Part shown: piece by piece, positions 5,093 through 12,087 of the stretch | Position numbering within the stretch: the stretch's first letter is position 1 | Layout: the number at the start of each line of letters is the position of its first letter | IMG/VR virus record: IMGVR_UViG_3300000232_000002 | Location: 1 to 28,963 of that record | Origin: a virus | Reading direction: 5' to 3' (one strand) | DNA length: 28,963 nucleotides | Notes under the pieces: model-generated | The model's input: the letters and a program-made list of their open reading frames with translations, nothing else | The model's database searches: none | What the model was told of the DNA's origin: nothing | Made by a program: the position numbers and the translations under genes

Positions 5093-7453
5093 ATGGTATT
5101 AATAGTGAGTAGTAATACTCCAGACATAGATAGAAAGGGAAGAAGTAGTATTTTTCACTTTAGAGGTTCTCTAGTAGAGAGCATAGAGCAGTATAATAAG
5201 ATATATCTTGAAGATAGTCTTTTAGATGCTGTAAGATATAACGATACTTATGTATCAAGAAGTAAACAAGTATTCTTCCTCACTAAAGAAGAAATAGGTA
5301 TTCTATACAATATGACAGATAGAGAACTACTAAGAGATACAAGAGTTAGTAGTATTCTAAAGAATGCTAGTTCATTACAAGACTACATTGTACAAAAGAT
5401 AGTAAACAAGATAGATAAACAAATAGATAAGATGATATTAGAAGAAGATGTTGACAGTATAGTTAGACTGATGTTCAAGAAGTTATTCTATTCTAAAGAT
5501 ATATCTAATGAAGCAATATTCATCCTACAATCACTCCAAACACCACCAAAGGATAGTATAGTACTCAAGGTAGACAAATACCTTACAGAAGCTACAGAAG
5601 CTATATTAGAGGTATTTAAGAGTGCTAATACAATATTACTCAATGCTCCTACAGGAGTAGGTAAATCTCATTTCTCACTATTAGAACTACCTAAACACTT
5701 TAAAGACATAATCATAGTATCTCCATTAAGAATGGTTACAGATGAACATACTGCTAAATCAGAGTTTATAGACTTTCGTAAAGATGAGTTAGATTTTCCA
5801 TATCTAGCAATGACTACTGATGTATTATTCAACTATAGTAAAGAGTATCCTGCAGAGATGAAGAAACGTTTAGATAGATGTGAGTTAATCATATTTGATG
5901 AACAACATCTTATTGAGAGTAGTAAAGGGTTTAGAAGTAAGGTAGAGAAAGCTGTAAAGCTTATTAAGAGTAGTAATACAAAACTCCTATATCTAAGTGG
6001 TACTCCAGTGTATGGTGACAATGCTAAGAGTGTAGTAGTTAAGTCTAGTATTCTTAATACAATCCAATACTACAATAATCCCTTTAGTACTCTTAATGAG
6101 CTAAGAGAGAGTATTCAATCAAACTTGAGTAAAGGTTCTGTTCTATTCTATGGAGCTACTAAGAGTAAGATTGATGAGGTAAGTAGGGTATTTTCACTCA
6201 AGAATGTATGTACTATAACAAGCAGTAAAATGACCTACAATGGTATTGAAATCAAACACATAGGTGAAATACCCTTAGAGGATAAAGTACTGTATATATC
6301 CACTAGTAAAGCTACTACAGGTATAAATATCTCTAATCTAGTATCAGTGTATCAATATGGTACTACATACAACACAAACACTCTAGTGCAGTTAATGGCA
6401 AGACTAAGAGGTAATGGAAACTACTACTTCATAAGAGCTAAGTTTGAGAACAATCAAGTAGTAAACATTACTAATTCAGCTATAGGACTGATATATTACT
6501 TCAAGAAGATAGGACTTAGAACATTAGATAAAGACTTTAATTCTAAAGGGTTTCAGAAGCTTATTAGTAATAGAAAAATACTACTAGCAGATAATACTGT
6601 TGATGGATTCATTAAAGCATATAGTGATTCTTTAAAGCTTATGGTTCAATTTGGCTTTGGTAAGATTGAATCAGGGTTTACCTATATACCTAGAAACTTA
6701 ACAGTAGATGAGGTTCAGAAGATACTATTATCTAGTGAAAATCCAATACTAAAGAGAGATGTAGATAAGACTGTTGTAAAGTTTATCAGTGGAGAGAATA
6801 TACACTACTTAAATAGTATATACAATCTAAGTTTCGATATTCAACTACAAACAGGTATACCTATCTATGACAAGGGATTAGAGATTATTACAGATGAAGA
6901 TAAAGCTATTAAGAAAGAGAAGAGAGATACTAAGAAGAAAACTCAATTAGAATTTATGATTAATGAGTTTGAGTATATCTCACCAAAGAAACTACAATCT
7001 GTATTCTCATTTAAAGAATTACAGGTATTAAGTACTGTAGAAGAGATTAATCATGATAGTATTAAGAGTCTATTGAACGTAGAGGATAGGGTAACAGCAT
7101 TAAGATGTTATTTAGTACCAAAGAAAGCTGTATTAGACAGTATTCTACTACTACTAAGTAAGAATCGTATTATATATACCACTCTTAAAGCTCTTGATAC
7201 TAAGTTAGCTCAATTGTATATAAACTCAAGTAAGAGAAACAAAACTCCGTATATTCAATTCCTTAGAGATCTAATTGATAAAGGACTACTAGATGATTCA
7301 CTGTATGAATTTAAAGAAGTGGTAAAGGTAGATAAAACTAACATATACAATGTAGTAAAGCTAAAGAAAGAATATACTGAAGAGTATAGACAATTGATAA
7401 CTAGAGAAGATAGACTAAACTATCTAAGAGATAAGACTACTATTCAATCATAG
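5093..7453 (+). CDS. superfamily 2 DNA/RNA helicase
   Basis: In this 786-residue protein the SF2 motifs stand in the right order. They are Walker A APTGVGKS (185-192), motif Ia VSPLRMV (209-215), motif II DEQH (269-272), motif III SGTP (302-305), motif V STSKATTGINI (403-413) and motif VI QLMARLRG (433-440), where the arginine finger is expected. About 180 residues precede the core and about 340 follow it without a motif I know; the tail has a Lys-rich stretch near 610-625. As the first large gene after the control region it is a candidate for origin opening or early replisome assembly, in addition to the UvrD-type helicase at 9928. It could also be a transcription or repair helicase. The ATG has AAGGAAG 4-10 nt upstream. 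Confidence 0.8.
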   Translation: MVLIVSSNTPDIDRKGRSSIFHFRGSLVESIEQYNKIYLEDSLLDAVRYNDTYVSRSKQVFFLTKEEIGILYNMTDRELLRDTRVSSILKNASSLQDYIVQKIVNKIDKQIDKMILEEDVDSIVRLMFKKLFYSKDISNEAIFILQSLQTPPKDSIVLKVDKYLTEATEAILEVFKSANTILLNAPTGVGKSHFSLLELPKHFKDIIIVSPLRMVTDEHTAKSEFIDFRKDELDFPYLAMTTDVLFNYSKEYPAEMKKRLDRCELIIFDEQHLIESSKGFRSKVEKAVKLIKSSNTKLLYLSGTPVYGDNAKSVVVKSSILNTIQYYNNPFSTLNELRESIQSNLSKGSVLFYGATKSKIDEVSRVFSLKNVCTITSSKMTYNGIEIKHIGEIPLEDKVLYISTSKATTGINISNLVSVYQYGTTYNTNTLVQLMARLRGNGNYYFIRAKFENNQVVNITNSAIGLIYYFKKIGLRTLDKDFNSKGFQKLISNRKILLADNTVDGFIKAYSDSLKLMVQFGFGKIESGFTYIPRNLTVDEVQKILLSSENPILKRDVDKTVVKFISGENIHYLNSIYNLSFDIQLQTGIPIYDKGLEIITDEDKAIKKEKRDTKKKTQLEFMINEFEYISPKKLQSVFSFKELQVLSTVEEINHDSIKSLLNVEDRVTALRCYLVPKKAVLDSILLLLSKNRIIYTTLKALDTKLAQLYINSSKRNKTPYIQFLRDLIDKGLLDDSLYEFKEVVKVDKTNIYNVVKLKKEYTEEYRQLITREDRLNYLRDKTTIQS

Positions 7454-7520
7454 AATAGTAGTATTTAGCCTTTAAATCAGTATAGGTAATAGGTAGGTAT
7501 ACCCTAGATAATCTAAATTG

Positions 7521-7540
7521 ATTTAAGAGCTATTTACGTA
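7521..7540 (+). promoter_or_regulatory. 20-nt intergenic element, copy 2
   Basis: ATTTAAGAGCTATTTACGTA agrees with the copy at 3880 at 18 of 20 positions. It sits 30 nt before the ATG of the RepL-like gene, the place of a promoter. A weaker relative, CTTTAAGAGTCTTTTATGGA (14 of 20), lies at 14272-14291 before the gene at 14366. Confidence 0.4.
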
Positions 7541-7570
7541 GTTCTTAGAATATAACAATAAGGAAAGACA

Positions 7571-8041
7571 ATGATTAAAGATGGATTTAAATTAGTATAT
7601 GAAGAGAGAAATGAAATAGCATTGATGATGAAGTCAATGGAGGCACTTAAGCTATTCTACTATATAGAAGAAAGACTTTTAGAATGTCCTAGAGACAAGT
7701 TAAATCGAAAAGTTATAGGTAATACCTTAGGGTGTACCAAAGAGTTTATAAATGAGACAATAGCATTGCTCATAAAATATGATGTAATTATGGAAGTTAC
7801 CTTTAAGAAGTATTTGTGGAATCCATATATTTCACTGTATAGATACGATAATGGAGAAACTATTCAAAGAAAATGGAATACTATTAGAGAGTCGAATAAC
7901 TTCAGAAGAAGAGGTAGTGATGTAAATGATGACTATCTTAGATATAAGAAGTTTCATGATGTAACCATAGAAGAGTTTAATAATCTCTTAGCTAATGGAG
8001 AAGTGAAAAGAACCTATAGAATAGTTAAACGAACAAAATAA
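7571..8041 (+). CDS. RepL-like winged-helix protein
   Basis: Residues 22-75 look like a winged helix: KVIGNTLGCTKEFINETIAL (48-67) is a helix-turn-helix. It is followed by a strand-turn-strand wing that ends in YLWNPYI (81-87), which resembles the 'YmlNPyi' ending of the RepL/firmicute plasmid initiator domain. The protein is 156 residues, basic at its C-terminus (KRTYRIVKRTK). RepL-type proteins bind an origin inside or near their own gene, but phages also use this fold as transcription regulators. It is a single-gene unit: it follows the shared 20-nt element at 7521 and is followed by three hairpins between 8041 and 8125. Confidence 0.5.
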   Translation: MIKDGFKLVYEERNEIALMMKSMEALKLFYYIEERLLECPRDKLNRKVIGNTLGCTKEFINETIALLIKYDVIMEVTFKKYLWNPYISLYRYDNGETIQRKWNTIRESNNFRRRGSDVNDDYLRYKKFHDVTIEEFNNLLANGEVKRTYRIVKRTK

Positions 8042-8055
8042 GCTCTTAAAGAGCT
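8041..8055 (+). promoter_or_regulatory. 6-bp stem, 3-nt loop hairpin
   Basis: AGCTCT, loop TAA, AGAGCT starts on the last base of the RepL-like stop codon. Its geometry resembles the hairpin at 852-866 and N4 virion RNA polymerase promoter hairpins. It may equally be part of a terminator with the next hairpin. Confidence 0.25.
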
Positions 8056-8068
8056 AAACAATAGATTA

Positions 8069-8091
8069 CCTAAGGATTAGTATTCCTTAGG
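8069..8091 (+). terminator. probable terminator
   Basis: CCTAAGGA (8069-8076) and TCCTTAGG (8084-8091) form a perfect 8-bp stem with a 7-nt loop, followed by CTTTAA. It lies 28 nt after the stop of the RepL-like gene. A second perfect 8-bp hairpin with a TGTG loop follows at 8106-8125, before the ribosome site of the next gene. Confidence 0.6.
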
Positions 8092-8152
8092 CTTTAACTA
8101 GTGACTAGTACTATGTGTAGTACTAATTAGTAATTAAACAAAAGGATAGATA

Positions 8153-8416
8153 ATGAAACTGTTAAAGGTGAATAGTATTTCTCAACTTGAGGAGTTGGAG
8201 TATGACTTAGGTAGTAGAATCACCCTACCTAATAAGAGTCTAGGAGTAGTTGAATTAGCTAGTATAGTTAGAGAACTACGATTAGATTTTAATACAAATG
8301 AGTATATGTTACTAGCGTATAATCAAACAGCAATGTTTGTTCATATGTTTAACATTCTAACCTCTGCAGTAGAGGTAAAACATAGTAGTAATCATTGCTA
8401 TGTAGTATCAGTTTAA
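8153..8416 (+). CDS. hypothetical protein, 87 aa
   Basis: The ATG is preceded by AAAGGATAGATA, a good ribosome site. This is the first gene of a run of small genes (8153-9928) that leads into the helicase and polymerase. The sequence is soluble, with an acidic N-terminal half and a C-terminal half that could form strands (EYMLLAYNQTAMFVHMFNIL). No known motif is seen. The hydrophobic stretch near residues 55-70 is too short and too polar for a confident membrane segment. Confidence 0.6.
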   Translation: MKLLKVNSISQLEELEYDLGSRITLPNKSLGVVELASIVRELRLDFNTNEYMLLAYNQTAMFVHMFNILTSAVEVKHSSNHCYVVSV

Positions 8417-8426
8417 AGATTGAGTA

Positions 8427-8687
8427 ATGAAAGAAGAGATATTAATAGCATTTGATGCTATGTTATTGGTAAAAGGAAAGTACAGTAAGTCAGTGAGTAA
8501 CACTGCATTAGTAGTATTTGATTACAACAGTCTGAAAGAGTTTGGTGAAGATTACCAAGAAGTTAAGGCTAGACTCAAACAAAGTATATTAGAGAAAGCT
8601 AGTAAGGAATTAGAAGTAGAGGAGAGTGATATTTATATATCATTCAATACATATGAAATCATAGGGAGAATGCAATGCAAACGTTAG
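8427..8687 (+). CDS. hypothetical protein, 86 aa
   Basis: It begins 10 nt after the preceding stop and overlaps the next gene by 13 nt. The sequence has alternating hydrophobic strands (EILIAFDAMLLVKGKY, then TALVVFDYNSL), a central acidic-basic helix (EVKARLKQSILEKASKEL, residues 47-64) and a short final strand. That would suit a small alpha/beta fold. I do not recognise the family. It is probably co-transcribed with its neighbours. Confidence 0.6.
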   Translation: MKEEILIAFDAMLLVKGKYSKSVSNTALVVFDYNSLKEFGEDYQEVKARLKQSILEKASKELEVEESDIYISFNTYEIIGRMQCKR

Positions 8688-8845
8688 AAGAGAGAGGGAA
8701 TAGTAGATTACTGTTTCCATTTTGGGCATATAGTAGTAGTTTGGAAATTTATGTGTTTATCGTTGATTGTAGACATAATACATATTATACAGAGAATGGT
8801 GAGAAGTTCTCATCAAGAGATTTATTAATGGAGGAAGAGAGATGA
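8675..8845 (+). CDS. small hypothetical protein, 56 aa
   Basis: The reading frame runs from ATG 8675 to TGA 8843-8845. It starts inside the end of the 86-aa gene and ends in an ATGA overlap with the next gene, the same coupling seen elsewhere here. The start has AGGGAGA 8-14 nt upstream. It encodes MQTLEERGNSRLLFPFWAYS and continues through a hydrophobic strand (LEIYVFIVDC) to an acidic end, LLMEEER. Without it, the stretch 8688-8841 would be an unexplained gap. Function unknown. Confidence 0.6.
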   Translation: MQTLEERGNSRLLFPFWAYSSSLEIYVFIVDCRHNTYYTENGEKFSSRDLLMEEER

Positions 8846-9294
8846 GTAGTTGTAATTTTGGAGAAAACTATTTGACAGAACACTCATATCAAGTTATGGA
8901 TGGAGATATAGTAGTAGACAGGGAAGTAGTATTAAATGAGCTAGATGAGGCATTAGACTACGAAATAAGACTTACTGATACATTTCACCTTAGGTTTGAA
9001 GTAGATGAGCTATTTCAAGAAGTAGGGTACTTTAGTGGGTATAGAGTAGAACCTCTAGTATCACTATTTCTTTATCATAATGATATTGAATTAGAGAGAG
9101 TTGTTCTTGAGTATGCTGAAGATACTACTACATACTTAGAGTGTGTAGCTGAATACATTGGGTATAACTTTAATGTGGATATGTTCAGTAGTATTGAACA
9201 GGATGTAAGAGAATTGTTTAGTAGAGTAGATAATATTTTGTCTACTTACTATGATAAGTATACCACTGGGTGGTGTAGTAGTATTAAGGAGTAA
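8842..9294 (+). CDS. acidic hypothetical protein, 150 aa
   Basis: This strongly acidic protein has repeated Asp/Glu-rich helices (ELDEALDYEIRLTDTFHLRF, and VDELFQEVGYF after it) and no basic patch, signal peptide or membrane segment. I know no family for it. Small acidic phage proteins often mimic DNA or inhibit host enzymes such as restriction or RecBCD, but nothing here proves that. It starts in an ATGA overlap and ends 4 nt before the ATG of the zinc-ribbon gene. Confidence 0.6.
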   Translation: MSSCNFGENYLTEHSYQVMDGDIVVDREVVLNELDEALDYEIRLTDTFHLRFEVDELFQEVGYFSGYRVEPLVSLFLYHNDIELERVVLEYAEDTTTYLECVAEYIGYNFNVDMFSSIEQDVRELFSRVDNILSTYYDKYTTGWCSSIKE

Positions 9295-9298
9295 GAAA

Positions 9299-9928
9299 AT
9301 GGATTACATAGAAAGAGATTACAAATGTAGTAGTTGTGGAATCATAACTCAAATGAAAACAAATCATCCAACACCTACAAGATGTTGTAATGTTTGTAGA
9401 GTTTATGGAGCTTATAGAGTTCAACAGACAGATGAGGGTATTAAGATTTATGAAGATATGATAGCTAAGAAAGAAGCTCTTAGAGCTAGATTTCCTAAGT
9501 CTATACCTACTACAAAGAAACAAGAGGTTGTCTTTACTAAGCAGGTGAAGATAAGAGGTGAAATACAAGACATTCAATTAGCTATTGATTGGGATGATAC
9601 TTGTAATAATGGACATAATAGTTTTGGAGTTGTTATATCAACAAACGATGAATGGGGAAGAGAACATCTAATTCAGTATTTCCCTGAATATGAGCATCTA
9701 TTGAAGTATCATCTATTATCTAGTGATGGATATATGCATATAAGTAATATAGCGTATATGCTTGATAATCCTAAAGAGTACACCCTTGAGGATGCTAGAA
9801 GCTATGCTATATGGGAAGATGCTACTGAAGAACAGCTAAGAGATAATGAAGCTTTAATCAATCATCTAGCTACTGTAGTATTACCACAGTTAAAGCTAGA
9901 AATAGAGAAGTTAGGGATGGTATATTAA
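9299..9928 (+). CDS. zinc-ribbon protein of a conserved phage family, 209 aa
   Basis: I place the start at ATG 9299, with AAGGA 9 nt upstream, instead of an in-frame ATG at 9251 that lies inside the preceding gene. Residues 10-33 hold C10-x-x-C13 and C30-x-x-C33, a likely zinc ribbon. The region around residues 105-205 has recognisable stretches: NDEWGREHLIQYFPEYEHLL, an aspartate/methionine segment SSDGYMHIS, and EDARSYAIWEDATEEQLRDN. I remember these features from a conserved phage hypothetical family, but its function is unknown to me. The last base of its stop codon is the first base of the helicase ATG, so the two are coupled. Confidence 0.6.
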   Translation: MDYIERDYKCSSCGIITQMKTNHPTPTRCCNVCRVYGAYRVQQTDEGIKIYEDMIAKKEALRARFPKSIPTTKKQEVVFTKQVKIRGEIQDIQLAIDWDDTCNNGHNSFGVVISTNDEWGREHLIQYFPEYEHLLKYHLLSSDGYMHISNIAYMLDNPKEYTLEDARSYAIWEDATEEQLRDNEALINHLATVVLPQLKLEIEKLGMVY

Positions 9929-12084
9929 TGGGAGTATTTAATAAAACAACTGAACAAGAAGAGTTCATTACTGCTGTAAAGAGTGGGAAGAACGTTCTAT
10001 GCAATGCTAATGCAGGATGTGGTAAAGAACAACCATTGACTAGCTTAGTAATGACTCCAGATAGAGGATTTATCCCTATGGGTAAAATAGCCATAGGAGA
10101 TAGAGTATGTAGTCCTTATGGAAAATATAATACTGTAATAGGTATCTTTCCTCAAGGTGTAAAGAAAGTGTACAAAGTACATTTCAATGACTATACAGTA
10201 GTAGAATGTGGTTTAGAACATCTATGGTATGTTAGAGAGAAGTATCGTTCAGAGTTTGAAGTTGTGTCACTGAAAGATATGATAAGTAGTAATAAGACAT
10301 ACTATGTACCTTTACCAGATGTGAAGTTTGATGGTGTATCCTTTAGAGAGAGAACAGATGAACTGTATGACATGATTAGTTATAACGGAGGTAATAAGGC
10401 TTATTTCTGTTGTGATAAAGACTATATAGCTGAAGATACATTGACTCTGATACGGTCTATAGGTGGATTAGCTTATATTAAAAAGGATGTAAACGGTAAG
10501 TATATAGTAAATTTTGACCTTATAGGGGAGAAATATATTACTAAGATAGAAGAGACAGATGAGATGGTATTACAACAGTGTATCTCACTAGATGGTGACC
10601 ATCTATACATTACTGATGGGTTTACTACTACACATAATACATCTACTATATTTGAGAGTATGGTAGCAGATAAGGAGAAAACCTTTCTACTGTTAGCTTT
10701 CAATAGTCATCTAATTAAAGAGTACAATGCAAAGATTAAAGAGTATGGTATTAGTGACAGAGTTACTACTAGTACTCTTCACACACTAGCTAAGAGAAGT
10801 ACCATAGACTTACCATCTATAGTAGTTAATAATGTAAAGTATACTTTAGGTAAGAAATTCACTCTAGTTGGGTATTTTCATAGTAGTGATTTACAGGCAA
10901 TTACAGGAGTCAATGGATGGAAAGTATCCAAAGACTTAGCAGAGTTCTGTAGTGGAAACAAGGACTTTAATGAAGTAGGTAACTATATTTTTAGGGTATT
11001 TGATTATGCACTTAAGAAGTCTAAAATGACTCATGCTATGTACATGAAGTTATTCTCACTGAAATGTAAGCAAGGAGAAATAGAACTTAAACAAGATTGT
11101 TTAGTAATTGATGAATATCAGGATATGGAAGAGTCTGTTGCTCTAGTAATAAAGACTGTTAATGTTAAACAAAAGCTACTAGTAGGTGACCCTAATCAAG
11201 CTATCTATGAATTCATCCTTAAAGGGTATAAATTCCATAAGGAAGAGTTCCTAAAGACATATGAAGTACTGTATTTAAGTAAGTCTTTTAGATGTTCTAC
11301 ACGTATAGCTAACATGGTTAATAAGAACATACTACAACCATATTTGAATATAGAAAAGGACTTTACAGGTACTGATAGTGATGTTAGTGATGGTAAGTTT
11401 TACTTCATTGGTAGAACAAACAATGAGGTATTAAAGATAGCATATCTATTGGCTAAGAGTGGACAGAAGTATAGATTAACTGCAGATTTAAAGCAGTTAA
11501 CAGCTACATTAGTTAGTCTATATATTGTAGTAAGTAATTCTGCAGTTATCTCAAAAGCATCTGCTAACTCACTTAGTAAGATACTACCACCATATATAGA
11601 TAGTGAGGTAGTAAAGGATGTGAAGATGTACTTAAATGAAGAGAGTAGGGATATGCAATTGATACCATACCTAAAAGAGTATAGTAGTAGTAATGTACAA
11701 AGTGGATTTGCACTAATGAGCTACCTAAACACTAAAGAAGTAAATAGTAAAGACTTCTTAGAGAAAATTAGAGAGGGTATTGATGATAGTAGTCTCAATA
11801 CTGTATCTACTGTATTTAAGTTAAAAGGTAGTGAAGCTGATACTGTTAAACTATACAAATTCAAATCACCTAGAGAGTTACAGGGTGAGTTTATGGGAAT
11901 GTGTGTAGAGAAGTATGAAGAAGACCCTACAGAACGTTTTGAGTACTATGAAGACTTATATATGGATACACCAGAGTATGCTAGATACATAGCAGAGATA
12001 ATGATATTGTATGTAGCTTTAACTAGGGCTAGACATAAGATAAGTTTTGCATCATGTGATGAAGTATCCTATTGGAGGGAATAA
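9928..12084 (+). CDS. UvrD/Rep-type superfamily 1 helicase interrupted by an intein
   Basis: Leaving out residues 34-237 (an intein, listed separately), the remaining 514 residues form an SF1 helicase. Walker A is ANAGCGK (27-33) continued by TST (238-240). Then follow a motif Ia-like AFNSHL (257-262), motif II DEYQD (395-399), motif III GDPNQAIYEF (420-429), motif IV SKSFRCSTRI (451-460), a motif V-like FKLKGSEADTV and motif VI VALTRAR (696-702). UvrD-type enzymes move 3'-5' on single strands, and the family covers repair and phage replication helicases. The gene lies 3 nt before the DNA polymerase gene, so it is likely the replication helicase working with it. The protein would be inactive in ATP binding until the intein is removed. 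Confidence 0.85.
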   Translation: MGVFNKTTEQEEFITAVKSGKNVLCNANAGCGKEQPLTSLVMTPDRGFIPMGKIAIGDRVCSPYGKYNTVIGIFPQGVKKVYKVHFNDYTVVECGLEHLWYVREKYRSEFEVVSLKDMISSNKTYYVPLPDVKFDGVSFRERTDELYDMISYNGGNKAYFCCDKDYIAEDTLTLIRSIGGLAYIKKDVNGKYIVNFDLIGEKYITKIEETDEMVLQQCISLDGDHLYITDGFTTTHNTSTIFESMVADKEKTFLLLAFNSHLIKEYNAKIKEYGISDRVTTSTLHTLAKRSTIDLPSIVVNNVKYTLGKKFTLVGYFHSSDLQAITGVNGWKVSKDLAEFCSGNKDFNEVGNYIFRVFDYALKKSKMTHAMYMKLFSLKCKQGEIELKQDCLVIDEYQDMEESVALVIKTVNVKQKLLVGDPNQAIYEFILKGYKFHKEEFLKTYEVLYLSKSFRCSTRIANMVNKNILQPYLNIEKDFTGTDSDVSDGKFYFIGRTNNEVLKIAYLLAKSGQKYRLTADLKQLTATLVSLYIVVSNSAVISKASANSLSKILPPYIDSEVVKDVKMYLNEESRDMQLIPYLKEYSSSNVQSGFALMSYLNTKEVNSKDFLEKIREGIDDSSLNTVSTVFKLKGSEADTVKLYKFKSPRELQGEFMGMCVEKYEEDPTERFEYYEDLYMDTPEYARYIAEIMILYVALTRARHKISFASCDEVSYWRE
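10027..10638 (+). mobile_element. intein (class 3-like, 204 aa, Glu at position 1) in the helicase Walker A motif
   Basis: The insertion (protein residues 34-237) splits GCGK from TST. It has Hint-domain landmarks: LVMTPDRGFIPMGKIAIGD (40-58) at the N-terminal side, GLEHLW (95-100) in block B, CISLDGDHLYITDGF (218-232) in block F, and TTHN before Thr238 in block G. The first residue is Glu34, not Cys/Ser/Ala. His98-x-Trp100, Cys218 and Thr235 form the W-C-T set that defines class 3 inteins, which use the block F Cys as first nucleophile. Residues about 140-200 (AEDTLTLIRSIGGLAYIKK within them) resemble a worn LAGLIDADG endonuclease remnant, too short to be active. Insertion in a P-loop is the typical intein site. 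Confidence 0.8.
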
Positions 12085-12087
12085 TGT

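Noticed and set aside
10027-10638. Helicase insert as a group I intron or a sequencing artefact
   Set aside because: The reading frame stays open across it and the insert has intein blocks A, B, F and G at the right ends.
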